From Calcarisporiella thermophila CBS 279.70 (lineage: Eukaryota > Calcarisporiellomycota), in assembly GCF_041956535.1 (NCBI RefSeq), contig NW_027192194.1, positions 155,444-219,443 of the forward strand: a DNA stretch of 64,000 nt, given 5' to 3'. The translations under genes and the position numbers were made by a program. Below, in pieces: positions 21,610 to 35,956 of this stretch. Under the pieces are notes generated by a model that did not search any database, was not told where the DNA came from, and saw only the letters and a program-made list of their open reading frames with translations. The first letter of the stretch is position 1, and each line of letters begins with the position of its first letter.

Positions 21610-23016
21610 ATGCAAGATTTCCACGACACTCTTCACCCATTGTCGCAGATTCAAGCCAACAAACCGCCTGATCAGGGGAAGCTCACACAAGTGGGCGGCC
21701 GACGCAGGCATAGTAAGCGGGCCCCGATGTCGCTAGAGGAACGTCGATTACAAAACCGACTGGCTCAGCGACAGTTCCGTGATAGGCGTGATCGTTACAC
21801 CCGTCAACTCGAGGAGGTATGTCATATCATTGGTTTCAATGCCTTTCAGCTAGAATCTCGCTCACTCTCTTCGATAGATGGTTGAGTACCTTCGCAATGA
21901 AAATCAGACATCGGCTCAATCAATGCGCCAAGAAATAGATCGCCTGACGGGGCTCCTCGATATTCTCTCCACAGAAAACGACAATCTCCGTCAAGTGGTT
22001 GTTCAGCTCTCGGATGGCGATCCTTATCGTACACGCCTTGTTAAATCAAGTGGGATTTTGGAGCGGCGGGCTGTTATGGGCCTTCTGTCTCCCCCGGCAT
22101 CGAGTCCTTCTGGCTCTTCCCGTAGAGAAATGTCTTCTGAGCAAGAGGACATTGGGATTGCATCCCCCCCTGTAAAAGTCGCAGATGAAACTCTGTTCTC
22201 CATGGAGGAATCCTCTGCAAACTCTGGTGCTAAAGCGTTGCCATCTTGCTGCAGCGGTGCCAATTTTGCGGACAAAAATGGAGAAACATTGGATATAGAA
22301 ACTACGAGCACGCTGACGGTATCCGTCATCAGCGAAGGCCCTGAGGAGTTTTTATCTCGGGTATTGGAGGCTTCAAAGTTGAGAGGTGCCCATGTCCTGG
22401 AGCAAGGTAAGAGTTTCAGTTTTGAGAAAGAGTGGCGAGAAAGCAGGAGAATATTCATGCGCTAATTTTCATCCTTAGTAAAATCAATTCTCGACAAGTT
22501 GCAGCGAGAAGCGAAGTCAAAAGAGGCACTTAAACGTCGCCACCCAGCTTCTATGCCGACCCTACTTCAATGCACAATACCTCATGATCCACGGGTAGAT
22601 TTAATACCCTGTCCTCTGTTGAGAGATAAAATGATTGTAGGTGCTCATTCTAGCGGGGTTTTCACCCTTTGCTAACATTGGTTTCATGACCTTAGATCCA
22701 CCAGAATCAGTACGATATAACCGAGCTCATTAATTTGATGGTTGAAAAGGCAGAGTTACTTGGTGACGATCCTGGGGATCCTGACGCCTGGCGGCTTCCC
22801 CTTGAGTTCTTCCAAAACTACGAGTATTTGGTTGCCCCTGCATGCAAGGCAATGCAGAGAGACGTGCAAATATATGTGAGCCAAGGTCTTCTAGGTCCAG
22901 AATGGCTGTCAAACGGAAGAGTAGCTGTAAGTGTGCATGCTTTTGGACCCTACGCTAAAGATTACTAACATGAATCCAACCGCCAGATTGCCAATCCTTA
23001 TCCAAAATATTCCTAG
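21610..23016 (+). CDS. AP-1/Pap1-like bZIP transcription factor
   Basis: bZIP protein of 384 residues. Exons 21610-21816, 21878-22406, 22479-22636, 22696-22926 and 22987-23016 total 1155 bases in phase. The basic region RRLQNRLAQRQFRDRRDRY has the N-x2-AQ-x2-FR pattern of fungal AP-1/Pap1/Yap factors, with Leu in place of the usual second Ala. It is followed by a leucine zipper that begins at the first intron (QLEEMVEYLRNENQ through LTGLLDILSTENDNL). The middle is Ser-rich. The C-terminal domain (HQNQYDITELINLMVEKAEL, DAWRLPLEFFQNYEYLVAPA) resembles the fungal DUF3425-type domain found after bZIPs. I see no C-terminal cysteine cluster of the redox-sensing kind. The start at 21610 is chosen over 21514 because the added part would be hydrophobic. 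Confidence 0.85.
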
Positions 23017-23225
23017 CCACAAGAGCACATTCAATCATCGATCCCAACTTTTATTTAGTTTTGTGTTTCCTCTATTTCTTTGCATTAAGCTTAGTGTATT
23101 TCAATATTTGTTTCTGTTGAAATTTATTTTAGGATTCAAATGCCTTCATTCTAACATCAGTGTTTAGGGAGGATTTATTTTGAATAAAAATCTATATACA
23201 TTGAATATATCGACAACTTCCCTTC

Positions 23226-23896
23226 TTACGAGGTTGGGGTTTTGGGACTTTCCTCTCCCAACACTTCCCACCCCAACTTGCGACTTCTCTCCTCCTTTGA
23301 TTTCTTCTCTCCCGTTTTTTCACTAGGAGCCGCTCTCCTCGATTCGATCCTCTCTTTTCTCCGCTTCTCCTGCCGCTCTATCACCTCCGGGGTTGGAACA
23401 TATCGCGACTTCAATATACGTCGAACTGCTTCACTCGTTATCTTAAATTCTTGGGCCAACTTTGCCGTGTTATATTCTCCGGGAAGCTATTAATAGACAA
23501 GCGAAAAGGTTGGTGTTTAATCTTGGGGTCCGTATGGAAATCCGTGTTTAACACAATCCTGATTACCTCACGGTGCAAAAATCGGATCTTCTCCATTGTG
23601 GATCTGGATACCCGTTTGGGTGGCCGCCACGCAGCACCATCAAACTTCTCGCGCAGTGCGAGTCTATGTCTTTGCCAGCTCGGTAGATCTGTACGGGATC
23701 TCCAGTAGAGTGGAGAGTGGGGATTGAGTAATTCCGAAAGGCTAGATTCTGGAGGTTGTGGTCGTTTTGAATTTACTGGTGCTCGGGAACCATGGGATTC
23801 ATTTTGTACTTTAATAGAGAAGGGGGCTATAAAATTATAGACTGGCCGGGGCGTGCTAGGTAGGTGACGATGCAAGACGGAGATCAGCTGTTTCAT
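23226..23896 (-). CDS. RRG9: Rrg9/neugrin-family mitochondrial protein
   Basis: 196 residues from exons 23896-23567 and 23486-23226 (591 bases, in phase). The N-terminus, MKQLISVLHRHLPSTPRPVY, is basic with no acidic residue and fits mitochondrial import. The central block DLPSWQRHRLALREKFDGAA, WRPPKRVSRSTMEKIRFLHR, then LPGEYNTAKLAQEFKITSEA and VRRILKSRYVPTPE is the neugrin/Rrg9 domain. Yeast Rrg9 is required for respiratory growth and mitochondrial genome maintenance. The tail is Lys/Glu/Arg-rich. It is convergent with the AP-1-like gene, with 209 bases between the stops. Confidence 0.9.
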
Positions 23897-24252
23897 TGTA
23901 CCGAGGGTGATATGGTTGACCTGCCAAGTTGTTGACCTAAATGTGACTTGTATAAACTTAATTTTTCTCAATCACTAAAGAAGCTACAATACTATATTAA
24001 AGGAAAAAAAACAATTGTGAAAAATCTGCACAGTTTACAAGCTAGAAAATAGTGGGGGGGGGGGGGAGGAGGGATTGAAGTATATTACAATACGAGGAAT
24101 TCGGTTAACAATAAAAAAGACACTCAAACAAGACAAAATCGGAGAACTGTGCAGCATAGGCATAGAGTAAAGTGAGGCTATTTTGGGAAAAAAAGAGAAT
24201 GGAATTTCTACTTTGGTTGAATATATTTAAATTCCTTTAGCTATCACTTGAC
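23897..24252. other. Rrg9 promoter and 3' flank of the CREB-like bZIP gene
   Basis: 356 bases, A-rich on the plus strand, with a 13-base G run. No coding signal. Confidence 0.5.
24054..24066. repeat. Poly(G) run of 13
   Basis: Uninterrupted G on the plus strand in the 3' flank of the CREB-like gene; read as C in that gene's transcript. Mirrors the run at 8437-8451. Confidence 0.75.
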
Positions 24253-25149
24253 TTAATTAGCACCAACTGTAGCTTCCGACGACACGCCCTGTCTTTGTTG
24301 TCCATCCTTTCCTTTCTCGCTTGTTTCCTCCTCGTCGCTCTCGTTGCTGCTTGTGCTTGCACCTCTACTTGCTCCAGTCGGAGCCGTCACGGACGAGTGG
24401 GCGTGAAAGCCATCTGTGCCCGTCAGCTGAAGCTTGGCGTTGAGTTCTTCAACTTCCTTGATCAATCGCATACTATCATCAACTCGCATTGCCCCTAATG
24501 CAAGCTTTGTGTGCAGTTCCTCGATTTCCTTACGTAGTGCTTGATTTTCTTCTTGAAGGCGTGCCACCTGCTCCTCGAGCCCTTGCACATACACCTTCTT
24601 TTTCTTGCGGCATTCCTTGGCAGCAATACGGTTTCGAGCGAGACGGCGTTGTCGGCGTTCATCTGCAGTGAGATTACGAGTGTTGCCCCGTCCTCCAGTA
24701 GAGGATTGTACATCGCCGGTGGTGCCTGTGCCTCCCATTTGCCCATCCCCGTGATCTCGTGACAAATTCGACACCAATCCATGTCCAAGCAGGGATGCAA
24801 TGTTAAATGGCTGCCCGGAAGCTTGTGCATTCTGTGCGGCTTGCACCAATGCCGCTGGACTAATACCATTGAAATTGTCGCTGAACAACTTATCGTGCAA
24901 GATGGTCGCAGTTAGAAGGGTGTTCGTGCCCGCCTCGCTAATCATGGAGGCTGCATTAGCATCCTCACTAGTGGTGGGCTTGTTCTCCATTTTCTGCTTC
25001 TTGGACCCATCATCGCCAGAGGAATTGACAGAGTCGGCTGGTCGTTTAGTGCCGTTACTTGTGGCATCCGAAGTCTTCTGCTCGTTTTCCTTCTTAGCAG
25101 ATTTATCGTTTAGTTCGACAGATTTGTCTTGCGTTAGTTTATCGCCCAT
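24253..25149 (-). CDS. CREB/ATF-like bZIP transcription factor
   Basis: 298 residues in one coding exon. The basic region RRLARNRIAAKECRKKKKVY is the CREB/ATF type (N-R-x-AAx-x-CR), followed by a long leucine zipper, LEEQVARLQEENQALRKEIE, and a second helical stretch (RLIKEVEELNAKLQL). The N-terminal half is Ser/Thr/Asn/Lys-rich and probably disordered, with an Ala/Gln-rich part (PAALVQAAQNAQASGQP) that could activate transcription; the C-terminus is acidic Ser/Glu-rich. A splice acceptor lies 8 bases upstream of the ATG and pairs with a donor at 25368, pointing to an intron in the leader. The upstream exon happens to be open in the same frame (see findings). Confidence 0.92.
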   Translation of the reverse strand: MGDKLTQDKSVELNDKSAKKENEQKTSDATSNGTKRPADSVNSSGDDGSKKQKMENKPTTSEDANAASMISEAGTNTLLTATILHDKLFSDNFNGISPAALVQAAQNAQASGQPFNIASLLGHGLVSNLSRDHGDGQMGGTGTTGDVQSSTGGRGNTRNLTADERRQRRLARNRIAAKECRKKKKVYVQGLEEQVARLQEENQALRKEIEELHTKLALGAMRVDDSMRLIKEVEELNAKLQLTGTDGFHAHSSVTAPTGASRGASTSSNESDEEETSEKGKDGQQRQGVSSEATVGAN

Positions 25150-25610
25150 GATTCTTGCTGGAATGTAGTGTTAATTCTAGGTATGCAAAATCAGCAATTA
25201 GAATAAATGTCCGAAAGGCTAGGAATGATTAATGGGGAAGGGTGTCCTCCATCTCCTTCAAGAAAGTGGTTGGCAGCCATAATTATAGTGTTGGGAGTTG
25301 AGTGGTATGTAACCAGGGATAATACCAAAGGGAAAGCACAGAGTAATAAAAAAAGTGAGGTAGCTTACCTTGGCTATTAGTCGCGTCACCAGTTTGCTTG
25401 CGAAAGAGCGAAGAGGAATAAGTGTCGACGTAGTTGGTGACGGAAGAAAGAAGACGAAACAGAATAAAGAATAAAAATTTATTTTTACAAATCAAAGATG
25501 ACGCCATCTTTTGTTGAGGGCAGTTTGTGACTGCCATTGGCCACCATAGGGTTTTTTTTTTATGATATATTTGGAGACAACGCTTCTGTTCCAAATTTTT
25601 TGCTAACAAC
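25150..25610 (-). other. Probable 5' leader exon and intron of the CREB-like gene; divergent promoter
   Basis: Donor CCAAG/GTAAGC at 25369/25368 and acceptor TTCCAG before 25157 define a likely leader intron. The upstream exon (25369 to about 25600) is open in the bZIP frame with ATG at 25505, but it codes for a hydrophobic stretch atypical of a transcription factor. The promoter shared with the plus-strand gene at 25611 must lie in or close to this exon. Confidence 0.4.
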
Positions 25611-26231
25611 ATGCCGGATGCCCAAACACAAACCCAATCTCTTCATATTGTAGAGCGCACTTGTCGAACTGTCATTAAGCCCGATGGACTCACCCGCCCA
25701 TCCAATACGTTCCGTCATTTACAACTTACATGCCTCCAACAAATTGAGTATCGTCTCCGCCCGGACCCAAGCAATGCCAACATCGATGAGAAAATGCTAG
25801 AACAATTTGATGTGATCCTGGATGGTGGAAAACTAAGGATGGATATATCCTTGATGTCCATACATGGATACAATTCATTAGTTTATGAAAGCAATATATG
25901 CGTTTAATAACGCAGAGCTATATTATGCTTGACACAGTTTCTTTATTCATATCACGTCTTAACATTAGTTGGCGCAAGTCAGATCTATAATTTCCATATA
26001 TGCGAGGAAGGAGACTCTCCCTTTTATGTCAAGGTAAATGCGCGTTAATTTAGCATAGTGTAGCATGGAGAACTCTTCGTATTTTCTTTTTTATAAACAA
26101 GTTTAATCGCCTCAATTCTATAGGAATGGGAACACTATGGGTACACTCACGTTGATCGATGCTTTGACGCAACAAGGGGACGAGGACAATGTATTTTATT
26201 TGCATGGACACATTGCCCTAATAGTGATTGA
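25611..26231 (+). CDS. Unrecognised protein (about 128 residues)
   Basis: Not recognised. One consistent reading is exons 25611-25824, 25969-26033 and 26124-26231 (387 bases, in phase), though the first donor (GTGGAA) is weak and the first intron boundary uncertain. Exon 1 begins MPDAQTQTQSLHIVERTCRT and includes IKPDGLTRPSNTFRHLQLTC and QQIEYRLRPDPSN. Exons 2 and 3, whose frames are firmer, give GASQIYNFHICEEGDSPFYV and EWEHYGYTHVDRCFDATRGR, then GQCILFAWTHCPNSD. Rich in Cys, His and Tyr, with no membrane segment or signal peptide. Divergent from the CREB-like bZIP and followed 156 bases later by another unnamed gene on the same strand. Confidence 0.45.
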
Positions 26232-26387
26232 GATAATCTCATTATCTCATGTTTTATTTTCTATATCCTGAAAAAAATCTATAACTTCAGCGTTTTGGCT
26301 GTACCAAGGCGCCAACCATCGTTTTTACTTGCCTTCTAATATAGACCGCCCTCACGCATTCTTCGTAAAGCTGCAGCTTGAGTTTAA

Positions 26388-27304
26388 ATGGAGTCCAAAC
26401 TATATCCTTTTTTGCCAAACCTTGATCCTGAGGCTATAACAACTCGAATTCACCACGTATCCTTGACTTAATTTAAATCGCACCCAAGCAACTAAAGAAA
26501 ATATTGAGTGGAAAACAGAGATCAAAACACGGGGAAGAAATGGAGGCTGCGCGACATGCACTTAGGAGTATATTGACAAAAAAGCTCGTACAACGGTATC
26601 CATTTGTTTTTTCGCCGATACATGTAGAGGTATTTTCAAGGATATGTCTTGGTACAATAACTATAAGTAAACGGCCTATCGTGCGAATGGGTGTTATTAG
26701 CGAGTGAAGCTTATGTCAACCTATGTTCCGATTATATCGAAGTCGCTCGCATCAATACTTGAGATGACAACCGATGAAGATACACGTTTAAAGGCAAGGC
26801 AATTAGTAAAGGTTTTCTCGTAAAGTCAATTCGAGTAGAAGGATGTTGCCCGTTAAAGGATCTGAAAATAGGATATCCACGAACGAGTTTTATCACCCTT
26901 CCAGGACCCACTTGAATACAACTTTTTCTCCAATGAAGGCAAGGATCTATCTAACTCTACTAAAGGAGTCCAGGACACTCTCAATCACGGGTTATATGCA
27001 CTTTTGAGAGATTATTTAAGAACACACAGTTGCAAGGTAACCACCAATTAACTTAGTATTCTCCATATACACAATACAAGCTAGTGCATTATTATCACAG
27101 GCAGAAATATTTTCCAACACTAACGCAAAAATTGAAACTGAAAAGGCATGGCATCACCCTCCAGCCTTGGTTTCGCCATCACATCTTCCTAAAGCAAGCT
27201 TCATGCACCCATTTCCTACACAAATGCACGAAGAACCACAAGATTTTAAATATCAAGCGAAGTTTCAGCAAGCTCGGGAAACGGATCTTGATAAAATAAC
27301 TTGA
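26388..27304 (+). CDS. Unrecognised protein (about 227 residues), five exons
   Basis: Not recognised. Exons 26388-26456, 26489-26629, 26701-26805, 26872-27036 and 27101-27304 total 684 bases and stay in phase at all four junctions, which is the main evidence for a gene. The first intron would be only 32 bases (41 with the next AG), shorter than others here, so the first exon is doubtful. The product includes MESKLYPFLPNLDPEAITTR, EEMEAARHALRSILTKKLVQ, YVPIISKSLASILEMTTDED, FQDPLEYNFFSNEGKDLSNS and TLNHGLYALLRDYLRTHSCK, ending with a Pro/His-rich tail. The middle looks mainly alpha-helical. No membrane segment. Convergent with the RraA-family gene, 122 bases between stops. Confidence 0.5.
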
Positions 27305-27426
27305 CTGAAAAGCATATCCGTAATTTGATAGCAAAAGATTTGTGTAATTCCCACTAAACTTGTTTATTTCAACTTTTTCTTCGCTCAACTTAAATATTTA
27401 TTCAATAATTCGACCAAAAAGGTCTT

Positions 27427-28331
27427 CTATTTCCCCCTATGTTCTGCAAATGTTTCCGCGATCCCTCGCCCCTCAATGATATCACGCATACATTTTTCGT
27501 CCACTTCCACGGATTTCTTACACTCGTTTATCACATCCTTCACTAGATGCAATGGCAAGCAGACTACTCCATCTGCATCAGCTATAATTATATCCCCAGG
27601 ATTTATCTTAACTTCTCCAATGGATAAGCTTTGGTTGAGGGTGGTAGGCCGAGTGAACGGTCCAGCGGAAAGCGTAGAGGTAGCCCGTGCGAAAACCTTT
27701 AAAGTACAATGGAGGCTAAATTAAAAAAAAGTGCAATATAAATGCGCGCAATATATATATATATACCGGAAACTTGGAAGACCGCAATTCAACCAGATCC
27801 CGGACACGTCCGTCTACAACCACCCCTCTAGCGCCTCGGAACTTGGCACGTGCAGCGAGAAGGCCACCCATAACAGCATTTTTGGCTTCTACTCAACGTT
27901 CCATATTAATAGATGTTTTCTTTGCATTTTACGATTGAAAATGTGGAAGTCAACCTTTTGGAGCTGAGAGAACTAAAACATGACCTTCAGGCACGACGTC
28001 GCACTACACTAACCAAAAGTAAACATCATACTAAACACTGGAGCAAATTAGATAGTATTACAAAGTGTTCACTGGGGCGTGGTTCATTAGACTCTTTCTC
28101 CACCATCTTCACGAGAAATGCGGGTCCAATGATTCGAGTCTCGGAATGTTTATAGGAAGGAGAAAGCATGTCGATGTCAGGAATAAATCCTCCGTGTGGG
28201 ATACGGAGCTTCAAGAGAGCATCGGAAATCTAGCGATTCAGAAGCGTTAGATATAGCATTATGAAATAATGGGGATGCATTTCTCCTACATCGCATGACG
28301 TGAAATTCTCTAGTTCCTTCATATAGTCCAT
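27427..28331 (-). CDS. RraA-family (HMG/CHA aldolase-like) protein
   Basis: 216 residues from exons 28331-28290, 28229-28062, 28003-27955, 27888-27767 and 27696-27427 (651 bases, in phase). RraA-fold proteins include 4-hydroxy-4-methyl-2-oxoglutarate aldolases, oxaloacetate decarboxylases and the bacterial RNase E inhibitor. The core blocks are present: ISDALLKLRIPHGGFIPDID, then DVVPEGHVLVLSAP, NAVMGGLLAARAKFRGARGV, VVDGRVRDLVELR (the Arg-Asp pair of the aldolase active site), FARATSTLSAGPFT and INPGDIIIADADGVVCLPLH. GG-LLA-A and DG-RD fit a metal-dependent lyase. Which 2-oxo acid it uses cannot be told. No targeting signal. Members occur in many fungi and are often of bacterial ancestry, but here the gene has four introns and ordinary composition. 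Confidence 0.88.
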
Positions 28332-28914
28332 ATTTTTCGATTTGATGAGATAACATTGCCACCAAGATTTTTAGTTTCATAGTGACTATTCGGCCGAGTC
28401 CTCTCAACGTGAAATTTTAGCCGGATTTATTTCGATGCACCAAAATAGACCAGAGCACTAAAAGCATTTTACATGTACATTTACAGTGATAATTCACCGT
28501 ATTCTAGCCGTGGCTCTAGCATACACAAACTTTTGAATGTAAATTACGTGGCAGATCAATATATATACTTTGTCATCATTTTTCCAAAGCAAGAGTTCAG
28601 TGCAGGTCATTGGATTGAGAAGAACGGGAAGCACGGAGAGTAGTAGAGCATGGCTATTGCGGTTAGTAAAAAGAGAGTGAAGTATATCTATTATGATTTA
28701 AAGCGAAGTGAAAAAAAAATCAAAATATAAAGAAAAATATAACCAAGATATCATAATACAAAATAGAAGAAGGAAAGCAAAATTTGAAAAACGAAAGAAA
28801 AAAGACTCAAGATATTACAATGAATATCAATTAACCAAATGTTTAGTAAGGAAGAAAACAAAATAATTAAAGATATTTATAAGTAAACAAACGGAAGTGT
28901 GGGCAGCCGGCCAT
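28332..28914. other. RraA-gene promoter and formin 3' flank
   Basis: 583 bases, very A-rich between 28690 and 28860. No gene seen; AATAAA-like polyadenylation sequence for the formin can be read on the minus strand within the A/T-rich part. Confidence 0.5.
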
Positions 28915-34669
<5,755 letters not shown>

Positions 34670-35156
34670 CGTAGTTATTTAGAAAATCGTGGAGAAAATG
34701 AATGGTTCAGCATATGCCCAGTTAGGATCAAGTGTGCATTGCTTGCAGGCAATTATAAAAGAAAGAAAAAAAAAAAATAGCTAAAATGCTTAATACTGAA
34801 AGTAATAGCCCCTCAGCAAGGATGAGATGGTCAACAAACTAAATGCCCAAGATGCAGTTGCACGACTGAACTTCAGAGAAAACAGTGAAATGATGATCTC
34901 TATTCGCGAAATATACCGAATAAAATAAGGGTAAAACCTTAGTGGCACAGTTCATTTTAGTTTTAACGTTTTAATTATAATGCATTTATAACATGTTCAA
35001 TAGATAAATTTAATAACCTTCAAAAACCAGAGAAATAAGAGCAACTTGCTGCTTGGTTTAGGCAGGGTGTTTTTTAATGGTGACAAGAGAGAAATAGGAT
35101 TTATTAGAATAGTTTATAACAGAAAACCCTGTCTTTTCAACTAGCGCGGGGGAATC
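34670..35156. other. Formin promoter and 3' flank of the ubiquitin-like-eS31 gene
   Basis: 487 bases, AT-rich (especially 34920-35040). No gene or repeat recognised. Confidence 0.5.
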
Positions 35157-35765
35157 TTACGCCTTGGTCTCGCCCTCCTTCTTGAACCTAGTGTGGAGAA
35201 GGATGGTCAATATGAGCCGCATGTTCGAAACGTGCGCTAGAAATGAACACTTACACATAAGTGAGACCGCACTTTCCGCAGTATTGGCGGTCATGATGCC
35301 AGGCCATGAACACACCAGCGCCGCAGGTCTCGTTGGGGCACTCACGACGGAGGCGGGTGATCTTGCCATTGGCATCCACCTTGTAGAACTTGAGCACAGC
35401 AAGCTTGACCTTCTTGCGCTTGTGCTTGATCTTCTTGGGGGTGGTGTAGGTCTTCTTCTTGCGCTTCTTACCACCACCAAGCAGAGCAAGGTTGAGATCA
35501 ACAGTGCTCAGCGAGGAGATAGCATAGTCAGCGAGGGAGCCCTCGGACAAAGGCTTGCCAGCGAAGGTGAGGCGCTGGGCAGAGGCAGCAATGCCTAAAC
35601 AGATGCATTAAATTTCGAGTTACAAGGACTGAATGGTAAGCAGACGGGCTGTGAAGTGAGCTCACCTTCGCGCTCCTGGATGAGGTTTTTGACTTCCTCA
35701 ACCTTGGTGGAGGCTTGGACGTCGAGAGCAAGGGTGTTGCTTAGGGACCTAACGAAAATCTGCAT
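35157..35765 (-). CDS. Diverged ubiquitin-like domain fused to ribosomal protein eS31 (S27a)
   Basis: 156 residues from exons 35765-35666, 35594-35255 and 35187-35157 (471 bases, in phase). The C-terminal part is a normal eS31 ([40 protein letters not shown]) with its C-x4-C...C-x2-C zinc site (CPNETC and YCGKC), a component of the 40S subunit. The N-terminal 74 residues are ubiquitin-like but far from canonical ubiquitin: [20 protein letters not shown], then [17 protein letters not shown] and a LALLGGG end. Lys6, Lys11, Lys29, Lys33 and Lys63 are lost, the Ile44 position is Thr, and the Arg residues before the Gly-Gly are gone. It therefore looks like an FUBI/UBL-1-type chaperone-like leader cleaved after Gly-Gly, not a source of conjugatable ubiquitin. 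Divergent from the gamma-tubulin gene, with 191 bases between starts. Confidence 0.93.
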
Positions 35766-35956
35766 GGCGAGATGTCCACGAGAGAAAGAGGAGGAACGAA
35801 GATATTCGCGCTTGCTTTGTTTTTATTTGCAAAAAAATTTTCTGAATGATAACCAAGCCACATTATACAACTATCCCGTGAGCATATCTCGCAGTTATCC
35901 AATTAATATTAACGCGTCGCGTCCGCAAAATAGGTAGCTGGAAGTGTTCTAAACCG

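Noticed and set aside
26300-26432. Open stretch FWLYQGANHRFYLPSNIDRP in the frame before the 26388 gene
   Set aside because: No start, no acceptor in phase and a different frame from the phased exon chain; likely chance.
27752-27766. AT dinucleotide run
   Set aside because: Short simple repeat inside an RraA-gene intron; no further meaning supported.
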